64,000 nt of DNA from positions 3,239,001-3,303,000 of the forward strand of contig NZ_CP025791.1 of assembly GCF_002886045.1 (NCBI RefSeq), in the 5' to 3' direction. This DNA comes from Flavivirga eckloniae (GTDB taxonomy: Bacteria > Bacteroidota > Bacteroidia > Flavobacteriales > Flavobacteriaceae). The stretch's first letter is position 1. Every line of letters starts with the position of its first letter. Both the position numbers and the translations under genes were made by a program. Shown here piece after piece: positions 26,971 to 36,395 of this stretch. Under the pieces are notes generated by a model. The model did no database searches. It was not told where the DNA came from and worked only from the letters and a program-made list of their open reading frames with translations.

Positions 26971-28168
26971 GCGAGAGGTTTAGTTTAACACTAAAATTAG
27001 AGATAACTTTAGAAGTATCTTCATAACTTAAAATCTCAACATTTTGAATCCAATCTATAGTTTCTAAATCTGCTATCCATTTTGAAAACGATTCACTATT
27101 GTTAGACTCGCCGGACACAATAATGGTATCGTCTTTTAATACAATAGCTTTCCCTTTTTTTATGTTCTTTTCAAGGGGCTGGTAGTTTAACTCTGTGAGT
27201 AATATAGATTGAGGTAGGCGATGCACTATGGCATTAACGTAAAAGGAGCTCTTAGATGAACTGCTTTTGAGCATATCGTCTACCATTTTTTGTGATTTAC
27301 TAACTTCTTTATCAAGCTTTAAAAGTTTTTGTTTGGTAGCTTGGTTTACTTGAGAGGTTTGTTGTAAGGCGTTAACAGCATTAAAATAATGGTTAAAAAC
27401 AAAGAAGTTGATAAGCAAGGTACTTAGTATAACGATTAATCCTATTTTTAAAAATTGGGTAAAAAATCTAGATTGGCTATAATCGGTTTTAAGAGCTTGT
27501 TTTAAGTCATCAAAATTACTTATCGACTGAAAGTGATTCAATACGGAGTCTAATGCTCCTGAAAAAGACAATATGTAACTGTTTTTGACCTGTAGTCCAT
27601 TAATATCATATGCCTCAGGTAGTTCAATTTCATTTTTTTCGATAGCTGTAACAATACCATTTTCAACAGAAAGGCTAGCATTTGAAGTTAGGAGTATGTT
27701 ATCATTTATAAAACGGGATATACTTGAAGCTACTATATTGCCAAGCGTTATATTGATGATGGCAATTCCACTTTCTTTATATTTTGCAATGCATTCATCT
27801 AAATAATCCTTTCGACATATAGATACGAAGTATTTGTTGCCTTGGGTGACGATTTCATAATAAAAATCGTCTAAATTTATGTTGGGAAAGGCGTTATAAA
27901 CCAGTTTTTCAAGATTTGGTTGTGAACTTTCCAGTTGCTTAGTAAGTACATGATGGTTATTAACAATCAAAAATACATGTTGCTTTTTTGGAAGTTTCGA
28001 AGCTAGCATTTCGTTAGAAGAAACTTCAAAAGCATTCTCAATATCCAGTTCTTTTTTAGTTTTTTTTAATACTGTTCCGAATACTTTTTCTTCACCATCT
28101 TGTATAGTTTGTTCTATACCGCAAAAGTGCTTGCCATAAAGCAGATATGTTTTAATCTTTTCCAGCAT
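26963..28168 (-). CDS. PilM/PilN-like (GspL-like) assembly platform protein
   Basis: The 401-residue protein has a cytoplasmic N-terminal part of about 240 residues with weak actin-like/PilM character (HVFLIVNNHHVLTKQL; IAIINITLGNIVASSISRF). One membrane span follows (FLKIGLIVILSTLLINFFVF, about 245-265), then a periplasmic coiled coil and a PilN-like domain (FYVNAIVHRLPQSILLTELNYQPLE). This merges what type IV pili split into PilM and PilN and equals GspL of T2SS. In such systems it links the ATPase to the periplasmic platform. Its neighbours are the secretin upstream and a PilO-like gene downstream. Confidence 0.68.
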   Translation of the reverse strand: MLEKIKTYLLYGKHFCGIEQTIQDGEEKVFGTVLKKTKKELDIENAFEVSSNEMLASKLPKKQHVFLIVNNHHVLTKQLESSQPNLEKLVYNAFPNINLDDFYYEIVTQGNKYFVSICRKDYLDECIAKYKESGIAIINITLGNIVASSISRFINDNILLTSNASLSVENGIVTAIEKNEIELPEAYDINGLQVKNSYILSFSGALDSVLNHFQSISNFDDLKQALKTDYSQSRFFTQFLKIGLIVILSTLLINFFVFNHYFNAVNALQQTSQVNQATKQKLLKLDKEVSKSQKMVDDMLKSSSSKSSFYVNAIVHRLPQSILLTELNYQPLEKNIKKGKAIVLKDDTIIVSGESNNSESFSKWIADLETIDWIQNVEILSYEDTSKVISNFSVKLNLSHD

Positions 28169-30384
28169 TAATAAATAACAGTAGGTTTAATGAGTACGGT
28201 TAGCTTGGCTTTAGAGTCTTCTCGTTTACGTTGACTAAACAGCCATTTTATTACCGGGATGCGAGCTAATAATGGTACACCAGATCCCGCATCATTTTTT
28301 TCCTGTTCTTCTAAACCTCCTAACACAACAATATCTTGATCTCTTACGCGAATAATAGACGTAAATTCTCTTGAACTTAAATCTGGAGGGGAATCTTCGG
28401 CTATCCTTAAACCGAAACTGGATTGAACCACAAAAATATCCATAGTTACTTGTCCGTCTCCAGAAACCATTGGCTTAATGGTAAGCCCAAGTTCTGCATC
28501 AATAGGTTCGTAATTCGTGATTTCTGAGGTTTGTGGATTATCGGTCCCATAAATATTACGTTGTGTTACGGCGTAATAGGAGGTCTGTCCGTTTGAAAAT
28601 GTTGCTCTATGACCATTTAAAGTCGATAATTTTGGCGTAGAGCGTATTTTTATATTGCCATTGCTTTCCATAGCTTTTATAGTAGCAAAAAAGTTAGGTA
28701 CTACTTTACCGATATTAACATGGCCGAATCCGTCAAATCCATTCAACACTTTATTAATAGTTTTTGCTCCTAGAGTTAAATCTGTTTTGGGGTAAATGCC
28801 TCCTGTGGTTTCCACAGGCTTTTCGCCTAGCCCCCAGCTTACGCCAGTTTCAACAGTGGCATTTCTGCTAACTTCAATTAGCATGACTTCAATAAGAATT
28901 ACAGGAACGGGTTTGTCAATTTTATGCACAAACGTTTTAAAGCGTTCTATGTTAGCCCCCGAGCCTGTAACATAAAAGCTATTTAGTTCATAATCTACTT
29001 TAATATCTAGATCTTGTGTGATTTCATCTGGAAGTACACTTAACAACGCCTCACCTTTACTTCCTGAGTTACTAAATGTATTTCTACTGCCCGTGTTAAT
29101 AGGAGTTCTAGGGGTATTGTTTATTCTAGAAGTATTGTTATACTGGTTATTGTAATTTCTATTAGAGGTTGTGTTAAAACCATTATTAGTACCATAATCG
29201 TTATACCTGTTTTGCCCTCCGTAAGTTCTCCCTACGGTTCTATTTCTGCTACTGCCTCCAGCTGGGTCTGCCAATAATTCTACAGATCGGTGTTGTAGAT
29301 GAATAATTTCTACCGATCTAACACTAAGCTGGTTTTCTGTACCAAAATAATAGACACTGCCTTCCTTTTTAAAGGTAAAACGATTGGATGAACCAGGGTT
29401 AGGGTTTCTGTTTTGTTGATTGGAATTAATATTTCCATTGGTAGTGTTAGTGCTAGAATTAGTTTGACTGGAACCACCAGATTGAGACTCAAACATTTTA
29501 ATAAGCAAGTCATCAAATGTTATAGCTTTTGTTTTAAAGGTAATGGTCCCTGCATTATCTAAAGGTGTTGCCGTAAAAATATCAAGGTTAAGTTCTGTTG
29601 CTATTTCTGAAATAATTTTTGCAATCGCCGTGTTATTAAAATCTACTTCCAGTAGTTTGGAATCTACGTCCAGTACTTTAAAATTTAAATTAGATTTTCT
29701 TCTGTTGGATGTCTTAAGACCATTAGCATTTTCGGTTGGTGTGTCATTTTCAAATACATAAAAATTATCCTTTGTTTTCTCGCTGAATAATTGATTTGCC
29801 AAGGCAAGCTTATCCATGGCTGCATCAAAAGGCATTTGCTTTATATAGGATGTTATTTGCTTGTTTTCTAAACCGGGAGAAAACACCAAATTTTTACCAG
29901 ACTCGTCCATAATGCGTTTAAACACATCGTACAGTTTATCTCCTTTAGCATCAATACTTATGGTATTATCACTAGGGTTAAAAGATATAGGTATAACATG
30001 AGGTTTAGGAACCTCAACTGGTGGGACATATTTTTTTATAGACAGGATATTACCAGTGAAGTCTATGGTTAAATGGTATTCTTTGCATAGAAAGACTAAT
30101 AAATCTGCTACTGTGACATTGGAAAAATTATTGACAATGTTTATTTGATTAAGTTCTGGTGCAAGATTTATATTGACTTTATGAATATTAGAAACTGCCA
30201 GCAAAAAATTAGATAATGAAATGTTACTTACATTAATCTCTGTTTTAACCTGTTCGGTTAGTCCTGCATTATCAACAGCCAAAATGTCTAATTGGTTTTT
30301 AATGGTTTGAATACGAGGGTTAGTTTGTTGAGTAAAACCAAAACTAAAAGTTAATAGTAACGAGATATAAAGTAGTTTCTTCAT
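28168..30384 (-). CDS. gspD: Secretin (GspD/PilQ-like outer-membrane channel)
   Basis: The 738-residue protein has a signal peptide (LLYISLLLTFSFGFTQ) and STN/N-domains (INLAPELNQINIVNNFSNVTVADLLVFLCKEYHLTI; SIDAKGDKLYDVFKRIMDESGKNL). A long Asn/Ser/Arg-rich low-complexity linker occupies about 300-460. The secretin C-terminal domain includes VILIEVMLIEVSRNATVETGVSWGLG and IVVLGGLEEQEKN, ending PLLARIPVIKWLFSQRKREDSKAKLTVLIKPTVI. Secretins form the outer-membrane gate of type II secretion and type IV pili. The glycine/asparagine linker inside the protein is unusually long. No pilotin is clear, though two lipoproteins head the other operon. Confidence 0.92.
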   Translation of the reverse strand: MKKLLYISLLLTFSFGFTQQTNPRIQTIKNQLDILAVDNAGLTEQVKTEINVSNISLSNFLLAVSNIHKVNINLAPELNQINIVNNFSNVTVADLLVFLCKEYHLTIDFTGNILSIKKYVPPVEVPKPHVIPISFNPSDNTISIDAKGDKLYDVFKRIMDESGKNLVFSPGLENKQITSYIKQMPFDAAMDKLALANQLFSEKTKDNFYVFENDTPTENANGLKTSNRRKSNLNFKVLDVDSKLLEVDFNNTAIAKIISEIATELNLDIFTATPLDNAGTITFKTKAITFDDLLIKMFESQSGGSSQTNSSTNTTNGNINSNQQNRNPNPGSSNRFTFKKEGSVYYFGTENQLSVRSVEIIHLQHRSVELLADPAGGSSRNRTVGRTYGGQNRYNDYGTNNGFNTTSNRNYNNQYNNTSRINNTPRTPINTGSRNTFSNSGSKGEALLSVLPDEITQDLDIKVDYELNSFYVTGSGANIERFKTFVHKIDKPVPVILIEVMLIEVSRNATVETGVSWGLGEKPVETTGGIYPKTDLTLGAKTINKVLNGFDGFGHVNIGKVVPNFFATIKAMESNGNIKIRSTPKLSTLNGHRATFSNGQTSYYAVTQRNIYGTDNPQTSEITNYEPIDAELGLTIKPMVSGDGQVTMDIFVVQSSFGLRIAEDSPPDLSSREFTSIIRVRDQDIVVLGGLEEQEKNDAGSGVPLLARIPVIKWLFSQRKREDSKAKLTVLIKPTVIY

Positions 30385-30410
30385 TCTTTAATTTGAAATT
30401 AATCTAGCGC

Positions 30411-31328
30411 TTATTTTTTATTTAACAGTAGTGCTATTTTTTCTTCTAATAAGGCAATCCTTTCTTTTTGCTTCTTTAGCTCTGTATTTTCTTTTTCTAT
30501 AGTTTTAATACGCTTTTCTTGTTGTATGGTATAAAGCGTGAGTTCTTCTATTTTTTGAAGCAGTTTAATATTCATTTCTGCAAGAAGAAGTCCATTTTCC
30601 TGCATGTCCTTTTCTGAGGCTATTTCCGGTAAATGTTTATTTTTCTTTATAAAGGCTTCTGTTTTTTCTAAATCAGGAAGGTCATAATTGTCTTCAAAAA
30701 CAAAATCGGCTCCAGCATTAACAGTCACTTTTACTTCTTGAGCGTGTACTTTTCCTTTTACAGTTAATTTGGAGTCTGGTGTGGTGGTTCCAATACCAAC
30801 ATTGCCAGATTGATTGATTATCATATCATAACCCGAATTAATAGTGTTATTACTAGGAACTTTAAACCCTAGATACCCTTGGTTATTCCCCGTAGCATAT
30901 AATGAAATATCTGAATGCAATGTCCCTCCAGATATACTTCTTGAACGAAATCGCATTAAGGCTTCTTTGCCTAATTCATCATTTTCAAGCCTCAATAAAT
31001 TGATATTATTGCCATTTAAAGTTAACAATCCATTTCCTGTATTTTTAGTACCAATACCAACATTTCCAAATTGATCTATACGCATAAAAGTACTTGTATT
31101 TCCCCTAACAAAATCTAATTTACCATATTGGGTATTTAATATATCCCATGTATTTGCTGTATTGTTAAATAATCTAAAACCTACGCCATCCCCTCCTTCT
31201 ATTTCAAGACTTTTTCTAGGATTATTTGTTCCTATGCCGACATTTCCAGTAGTTGGAAATATATTTTGTGAACATAAATAGCATGGAGCTGATAAATAAA
31301 GACAAATAATAAAAAGTTGCTTTTTCAT
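30411..31328 (-). CDS. GIGT-family secreted protein (copy 2)
   Basis: The 305-residue protein has a signal peptide (KQLFIICLYLSAPCYLCSQ) and GIGT motifs at NVGIGTNNPRKSLEI, NVGIGTKNTGNGLL and NVGIGTTTPDSKLTV. The shared C-terminal module follows (DFVFEDNYDLPDLEKTEAFI; KHLPEIASEKDM; LLAEMNIKLLQKIEELTLY), then a coiled coil. Its module is the most divergent in wording (NKHLPEIAS, LLAEM), which argues for old paralogy. It lies within the secretion operon, between gspD and the next GIGT gene (4 bp gap). Confidence 0.8.
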   Translation of the reverse strand: MKKQLFIICLYLSAPCYLCSQNIFPTTGNVGIGTNNPRKSLEIEGGDGVGFRLFNNTANTWDILNTQYGKLDFVRGNTSTFMRIDQFGNVGIGTKNTGNGLLTLNGNNINLLRLENDELGKEALMRFRSRSISGGTLHSDISLYATGNNQGYLGFKVPSNNTINSGYDMIINQSGNVGIGTTTPDSKLTVKGKVHAQEVKVTVNAGADFVFEDNYDLPDLEKTEAFIKKNKHLPEIASEKDMQENGLLLAEMNIKLLQKIEELTLYTIQQEKRIKTIEKENTELKKQKERIALLEEKIALLLNKK

Positions 31329-31332
31329 AATA

Positions 31333-32142
31333 CTATTGCTTTATAGAATTTAATAATGTTTCAACTTTTTGTAATCTGGTTTCTAAATTTTTGTTAGTTA
31401 TTTTTCGCTTTTGAAGCTCTCTTTTTAGCGTTTCGATTTCAGAGGTTTTACTTTTAAGTGCTTTTATTTCCTTTTCTTGATTGATAGTGTATAATGTCAA
31501 TTCCTCTATTTTCTCAAGCAATTTTAAGTTCATTTCCTTGAGTTTAATACCATTTATTTCCATATCCTTTGCTGAAGGGATGTTGGGCAAATGCCCTTTT
31601 TCTGAAATGTAATTCTCAACTTCTTGAAGTGTTTTTAAATCGTAATTTTTGTAGAATACATAATCAGGCCCTACAGCACCTAATAAATCTACTTTGACTT
31701 CATTGGTGTGAATGTTTCCTTTTACTGTTAGTTTTGAGTCGGGAGAAATGGTGCCAATACCAACATTTCCATTATGCCGGATTGCCATTTGGTCAGATCC
31801 ATTAGTTCCAAATAATAATCTTGTAGCGTCTACACCTGGGTCAACAGCAATATATGGATTGGTTAATTGACCAAAATGTTGCCATCTGAGCTCTGTTCTT
31901 GTCCCGTTACTTTGTATCAATATACCATTTCTCTGATAGCCACCGCCTATACCCTCCATTCCAAGTCGAACATCACCAAGTACTGTAAATTTCTTGTCAG
32001 GATATATTGTACCTGTTCCTACACCAACATTTAAATTTAGCGAATTTGTAATTCCACTTACGGCATTTGGGAGGTAGAGAGTTTGAGAAAGTGTTTCAAG
32101 GGTTACAAATAAAAGAATAAGGAGTAAATGTAGTTTTTTCAT
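31333..32142 (-). CDS. GIGT-family secreted protein (copy 3)
   Basis: The 269-residue protein has a signal peptide (LHLLLILLFVTLETLSQ), the motifs NVGVGTGTIYPDKKFTV and NVGIGTISPDSKLTV, and the shared C-terminal module (DYVFYKNYDLKTLQEVENYI; GHLPNIPSAKDM; LKEMNLKLLEKIEELTLY). A coiled coil ends the protein. It is closely related to copy 4 through the segment KLTVKGNIHTNEVKVDLLGAV. It sits between copies 2 and 4, with gaps of 4-5 bp, in the machine operon. Confidence 0.8.
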   Translation of the reverse strand: MKKLHLLLILLFVTLETLSQTLYLPNAVSGITNSLNLNVGVGTGTIYPDKKFTVLGDVRLGMEGIGGGYQRNGILIQSNGTRTELRWQHFGQLTNPYIAVDPGVDATRLLFGTNGSDQMAIRHNGNVGIGTISPDSKLTVKGNIHTNEVKVDLLGAVGPDYVFYKNYDLKTLQEVENYISEKGHLPNIPSAKDMEINGIKLKEMNLKLLEKIEELTLYTINQEKEIKALKSKTSEIETLKRELQKRKITNKNLETRLQKVETLLNSIKQ

Positions 32143-32147
32143 GGGTA

Positions 32148-33011
32148 TTATTTTTTAGAGTTTAATAGAGCTTCAATTTTTTGTAAGCGGGTTTCCAGGT
32201 TTTGGATAGTATTTTTTTGAGTTTCTAGTTTTTTCTCCTGATCTATGGTATAAAGGGTTAGCTCTTCAATCTTCTCAAGTAATTTTAAGTTCATTTCCTT
32301 AAGCTTAATACCTTCTTTTTCCATTTCTTTAGCTGATGGAATTTTAGGTAAATGTCCTTCTGCGGCAATATAATCTTCAACCTCTTTAAGAGATTTTAAA
32401 TCATAATCCTTATAAAAGACATAGTCGGGTGCTACTGCACCTAATAAATCTACTTTTACTTCGTTGGTGTGGATGTTTCCTTTTACTGTTAGTTTTGAGT
32501 CAGGGGTTGTGGTACCAATGCCTACATTATCCGAAAAATAAATAGGCCATCTAGTGCTACTAGTACCTATAATTCTACCTGAAATTTCAATTTTACCGGT
32601 AAAGTTAGGAGACGGGTTAAAAACTGGGGTGTTGAGAGGTGTTATACCGGAATCTGAAGTGATATTTATATTCACAGGTGTGTTGATACTCACAAAATGA
32701 AGGTCTAATACATATTTTCCATTACTTGTACCAGCGCGTATTTCATCTATATGATTTCCATTGTAAAATTTATTATTAATGATGTTTATAGACCCTCCCT
32801 GATCATATGACATAATGGAAATATACATTGATATGTCGGTTAATTTATTGTTTCCCAGTGCCCCCGTAACTCTTATCAATCCTGTTTTGTGACCTACACC
32901 TTCTATAATTCGATACCAGCCATCTCCATTTGAAAGTGTAACGGTTTTAGTAGTTGTTTGAGAGAAAGAAAGATTAATAGCAAATAGCAATAAAAAAGAT
33001 AGGTATTTCAT
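32148..33011 (-). CDS. GIGT-family secreted protein (copy 4)
   Basis: The 287-residue protein has a signal peptide (KYLSFLLLFAINLSFSQ) and a head domain unlike the other copies (WYRIIEGVGHKTGLIRVTGALGNNKL). It has only one GIGT motif (NVGIGTTTPDSKLTV) before the shared C-terminal module (DYVFYKDYDLKSLKEVEDYI; GHLPKIPSAKEM; LKEMNLKLLEKIEELTLY) and coiled coil. The different head on a common tail suggests domain swapping. It is 10 bp downstream of gspE in the same operon. Confidence 0.8.
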   Translation of the reverse strand: MKYLSFLLLFAINLSFSQTTTKTVTLSNGDGWYRIIEGVGHKTGLIRVTGALGNNKLTDISMYISIMSYDQGGSINIINNKFYNGNHIDEIRAGTSNGKYVLDLHFVSINTPVNINITSDSGITPLNTPVFNPSPNFTGKIEISGRIIGTSSTRWPIYFSDNVGIGTTTPDSKLTVKGNIHTNEVKVDLLGAVAPDYVFYKDYDLKSLKEVEDYIAAEGHLPKIPSAKEMEKEGIKLKEMNLKLLEKIEELTLYTIDQEKKLETQKNTIQNLETRLQKIEALLNSKK

Positions 33012-33021
33012 AATTCAAATT

Positions 33022-34434
33022 TTAATCAGTTAATAACGCATAAACTTCTTCAACAGAACTGATACCCTGTTTTATAAGTTCAATGGCATTGGTTTTTAGT
33101 GTGGCGATGTTATGTTCTTTTAAATAAGTGTCAATTTCTAAATCGTTACGTTTTATATGGTTAACCAGGGTTTTCGTTATGGGTATAATCTCGTAAATAG
33201 CTTTACGTCCCTGATAGCCGGTATGATAACAACTATTGCAGCCTACAGGTACATAATGTGTTTTAAGCTCGTTAGGAATATTAAAATGTTCTGGGAAAAT
33301 ATCTCTGGAAAGAGGTGCTTCCTGTTTACAGGAGTTACAAAGTTTTCTAACGAGTCGTTGAGCTACACTAACATTAAGCGTACTAGCAATTAAAAAGGCA
33401 GGAATCCCCATATCAATAAGCCTAGAAATAGTTGCCCATGCAGAATTGGTATGAATGGTTGATAACACCAAATGCCCTGTAAGTGCTGCCCGTATAGCCA
33501 TATTGGCTGTTTTTACATCTCTAATCTCTCCAACCATGATAACATCTGGATCCTGACGTAAAAAAGTACGCAAGGTACTTGCAAAATCAAGCCCTATATT
33601 TTCTTTAAGTTGTACTTGGTTGACACCTTCAAGGGTGTATTCAATCGGATCTTCAATAGTTACAATATTGGTTTTATCATCATTTAACAACTTTAGTGTA
33701 GCATATAGAGTTGTCGTTTTTCCAGAACCAGTTGGTCCTGAGATTAGTATAATACCATTAGGTTTTTTAATGGTTTCTGTATACGATCTTAATTCCTTTT
33801 TGGTAAAGCCTAAATCTTCTAACTGAATATGATCGGCATCTTTACTTAAAATACGAAGCACTATTTTTTCGCCATGAAGCGTTGGCAAACTCGAAACACG
33901 AATATCGAATTCATCTGTGTTGGTTTTTATAGTGATACGTCCATCTTGTGGTAATCGCTTTTCTGAAATATCCAGACCTGCTTTAATTTTTAATTTGTTA
34001 ACTATCACAGGATATTCAGATAAAGCAATTAGGAATTGTTCTTTTAGTTTTCCATCCAATCGATAGCGCACCCGACAACGTTGTTCGTATGGTTCAAAAT
34101 GAATATCACTACTACCAATATGCTTTGCTTTTAATAGAAGTTTTTCAAGAAAATCTGTGCTATAATGTAGGTCTTCTTTTGTGTCTGACGATTGCTTTCT
34201 AAAATTGGTTGCAAGGTATTGCTGTATGTTTTCGGATGTTTCGGGGAGGAATTTTATCTGTTTTCCTAAAACGACTTGCAATTCCTGTTTTAAGGCATCA
34301 GAAGGTGTATCGGTTTTAAAGACTATATGACCGTTTTGGGCCTCGGTCGGAACGATCATGTAATGGTATGCTTGCTCGCTACTTATAAGTTGAACCAGAG
34401 CTGTTTCTATGTTAAAATCGGTTTTCTTCATCAT
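33022..34434 (-). CDS. gspE: GspE/PilB-like secretion ATPase
   Basis: The 470-residue cytoplasmic ATPase has Walker A at 233-240 (GPTGSGKT), an Asp box (IVTIEDPIEYTL), a Walker B region (RQDPDVIMVGEIRD) and a His box (TGHLVLSTIHTNSA). A C-terminal four-cysteine zinc motif (CNSC ... GCNSCYHTG) is typical of extension ATPases rather than retraction PilT. It powers pseudopilus growth at the inner membrane. Its start overlaps the stop of the prepilin peptidase by one base. No PilT-like gene is present, which favours a secretion pseudopilus over a twitching pilus. Confidence 0.93.
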   Translation of the reverse strand: MMKKTDFNIETALVQLISSEQAYHYMIVPTEAQNGHIVFKTDTPSDALKQELQVVLGKQIKFLPETSENIQQYLATNFRKQSSDTKEDLHYSTDFLEKLLLKAKHIGSSDIHFEPYEQRCRVRYRLDGKLKEQFLIALSEYPVIVNKLKIKAGLDISEKRLPQDGRITIKTNTDEFDIRVSSLPTLHGEKIVLRILSKDADHIQLEDLGFTKKELRSYTETIKKPNGIILISGPTGSGKTTTLYATLKLLNDDKTNIVTIEDPIEYTLEGVNQVQLKENIGLDFASTLRTFLRQDPDVIMVGEIRDVKTANMAIRAALTGHLVLSTIHTNSAWATISRLIDMGIPAFLIASTLNVSVAQRLVRKLCNSCKQEAPLSRDIFPEHFNIPNELKTHYVPVGCNSCYHTGYQGRKAIYEIIPITKTLVNHIKRNDLEIDTYLKEHNIATLKTNAIELIKQGISSVEEVYALLTD

Positions 34435-34919
34435 TAAACGTTATAAAGGGAGTCAATAATTCCGAACCAAAAACCCAGATAGGTGATACCAAAAAATAAA
34501 CTCATATAACCTGCTAATGGTACGGTAACACTTTTGTTCTTTTTGGATAGGCATATATGTAATACCAAGGAAAAGATAAGAGCACTGGTTAAAAGAATTA
34601 TAAAGGATACAGACTCGCAAGCAAATATTAAAGCAAAAAGGAATAATACATCTCCAATTCCAATAGCATTACTAAAGTGTTTTTTTAATTTGAACTTTGT
34701 ATATAAAAAAACGGTACCCAAGAGTATTGAAACAAAGACTAAATTGATTAAAATCGATGTATAGAATAATTCGGGAAGTGTTTTTAGGAAAAATAGAATA
34801 CCAACACATAGCCCAACTACTGGAAATAGAAACCAATATACCATTCGATCTTTTATGTCTTGAAAAAAAATGATTCCAAGAGCCATGATAAGTATCGCTT
34901 TAATGAGTGTGATTGGCAT
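34434..34919 (-). CDS. Prepilin peptidase, A24 domain only
   Basis: The 161-residue polytopic membrane protein has the two catalytic aspartates of type IV prepilin peptidases: Asp21 in FFQDIKDRMVYW and Asp90 in the GIGD motif. It lacks the N-terminal methylase domain and its cysteines that are usual in GspO/PilD, so it probably cleaves leaders without N-methylation (inference). It overlaps the ATPase gene and the pseudopilin gene by one base on each side. Confidence 0.85.
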   Translation of the reverse strand: MPITLIKAILIMALGIIFFQDIKDRMVYWFLFPVVGLCVGILFFLKTLPELFYTSILINLVFVSILLGTVFLYTKFKLKKHFSNAIGIGDVLFLFALIFACESVSFIILLTSALIFSLVLHICLSKKNKSVTVPLAGYMSLFFGITYLGFWFGIIDSLYNV

Positions 34920-35347
34920 TAGTCTTTTACGGTTTGTTTTGGATTCCCATTTTCATCAATTTCCCAAACATTAAAAATACCATCGCCATCAAAATCAGTA
35001 ATAGCAGTAGCTCTTACCTTAAAACTGTTATTGTTGGCACTTACTATTTCGTATACATAGTTACCAGTGCCATCTTCTTTAACTGTTTTTGGAGGGGAGA
35101 AGTCAATCTCGTTCAAATCACTCGAGAATTTAGAATACATATACCTATAACTGGTTTGAGAATTATAGATGTATTTTAATTGTGTTTGAGCTTCAATACT
35201 CTTAGCCTTACTAATTAATGGCATTAAATTGGGTAATGCTAAAAGTAATAGGATACCAATAATAACTAATACTATTAAAACTTCCTGTAAGTTATAGGCG
35301 GGTAATTTTTTTATTTGTAGGTGTCTGTTGTTTTTTTGTTCAGACAT
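34919..35347 (-). CDS. gspG: Major pseudopilin, GspG-like
   Basis: ATG at 35347 gives a 142-residue protein with a leader of 17 residues and the prepilin site LPA|YNLQEVLIVLVIIGILLLLALPNLMP (Glu at +5). In-frame upstream starts (ATG 35365, TTG 35392) would lengthen the leader. The globular part ends with a calcium-loop-like DFDGDGIFNVWEID, as in calcium-binding GspG proteins. It is the first gene of the minus-strand machine operon. Regulatory array B lies upstream. Confidence 0.85.
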   Translation of the reverse strand: MSEQKNNRHLQIKKLPAYNLQEVLIVLVIIGILLLLALPNLMPLISKAKSIEAQTQLKYIYNSQTSYRYMYSKFSSDLNEIDFSPPKTVKEDGTGNYVYEIVSANNNSFKVRATAITDFDGDGIFNVWEIDENGNPKQTVKD

Positions 35348-35496
35348 TATTCGAATCTTAATCATAACAGATCTTATTAAATTTTTTGCCAAGTTCGTTC
35401 CTCCTTGTTTTTTATAACTTTTATTTTAAATAAATAGACACAAATGATTTGATAGTCAGAATATTAAAACAAGTCAAACAAGTATGCATGACAATC

Positions 35497-35553
35497 TCAA
35501 AATACAAATCATTATTATATAATCGCTAAGGTTTTTCCTTAGAAAAACTAAGG
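35497..35553 (-). promoter_or_regulatory. Regulatory array B: phased half-sites plus -7-like element
   Basis: CTAAGG at 35526, CCTTAG at 35537 and CTAAGG at 35548 are spaced exactly 11 bp (spacers TTTTT and AAAAA). On the minus strand a TATTTTGA sequence (35504-35497) begins 21 bp from the proximal half-site; it fits the -7 consensus less well than the others. It precedes the pseudopilin-peptidase-gspE-...-PilO operon. Confidence 0.75.
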
Positions 35554-35576
35554 TTTTCTATTATTTTTTATTGGGT

Positions 35577-36251
35577 CTATAAAAAGCCGTATTCCTGAGC
35601 TGCTTTTATTAATACTAAGTCACTCTCTCTGGTAGTGTTAAAGGTTTGTTTTAGTAGACGTTTTCTGCGTTCTATACCGCCAATAGATAAATTGATAGTA
35701 TTAGGTAGGTCTTTCATTTTTGTGCCTTTGGATAACTCGTATAGTAACTGCCTGTCTGTTTCATCCAGGTTAAAATTATTCATCAGGCTTTTTCTTAACA
35801 ATTCCAATACTGTTTTAGTATAATAAGGGCTATTATTTAATATGGCTTTAATGGCATCAACAAAATTGCTAAAACCGGCTTCGCTTTTAATTAAAAACCC
35901 TTCTGGGTTGATGCTATTAAAAATGTTATTTATTCGATAGTTATTGTTATGATGTGTAGATACGATTATTCTCGTGTCACTCAATAACTGACGTATTCTT
36001 TTGCCTAAATCTTCTCCACACAAGATTTTACCGTCTTTACTAGGAGGCAAACTAATATCTAAAAAAATTAAATCGTAAGGATCGGATTTTAAGGACTTTT
36101 CAATTTTTAATAAGGCATTATCGCAACTTGTTGCGGTATCAATTTCAAAAACAAAATCTGCATTTGAACTTAAATAAGAAAATGCTCTTTCATAGGATTC
36201 AATTATTGCTATGTGATCATCAATAATTAGGACATTGTGGGCTTTGGTCAT
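35577..36251 (-). CDS. Orphan response regulator with C-terminal HTH
   Basis: The 224-residue protein has a receiver domain (acidic pair Asp11-Asp12, phospho-acceptor Asp65 in LIFLDISLP, Ser/Thr in IIVSTHH, Lys122 in GFLIKSE). A LuxR/NarL-type DNA-binding region follows (LDETDRQLLYELSKGTKMKDLPNTINLSIGGIERRKRLLKQTF). No histidine kinase is adjacent, so its partner is elsewhere or absent. It lies between the two halves of the secretion locus and has regulatory array C in front of its own promoter, making it the best candidate for the factor that binds all five arrays. Confidence 0.85.
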   Translation of the reverse strand: MTKAHNVLIIDDHIAIIESYERAFSYLSSNADFVFEIDTATSCDNALLKIEKSLKSDPYDLIFLDISLPPSKDGKILCGEDLGKRIRQLLSDTRIIVSTHHNNNYRINNIFNSINPEGFLIKSEAGFSNFVDAIKAILNNSPYYTKTVLELLRKSLMNNFNLDETDRQLLYELSKGTKMKDLPNTINLSIGGIERRKRLLKQTFNTTRESDLVLIKAAQEYGFL

Positions 36252-36395
36252 CTTTGCTATATATTTAAATTTTTCATTTAATTTTTTCAGAAAAAATCAT
36301 CTAAAAGATGAAACTTAATAACTAATAATAACTATATAGTTCTTATACTTAGGATGCAATAATAGCAGTATCAATTCAGCTGCAATAGAATAGGA

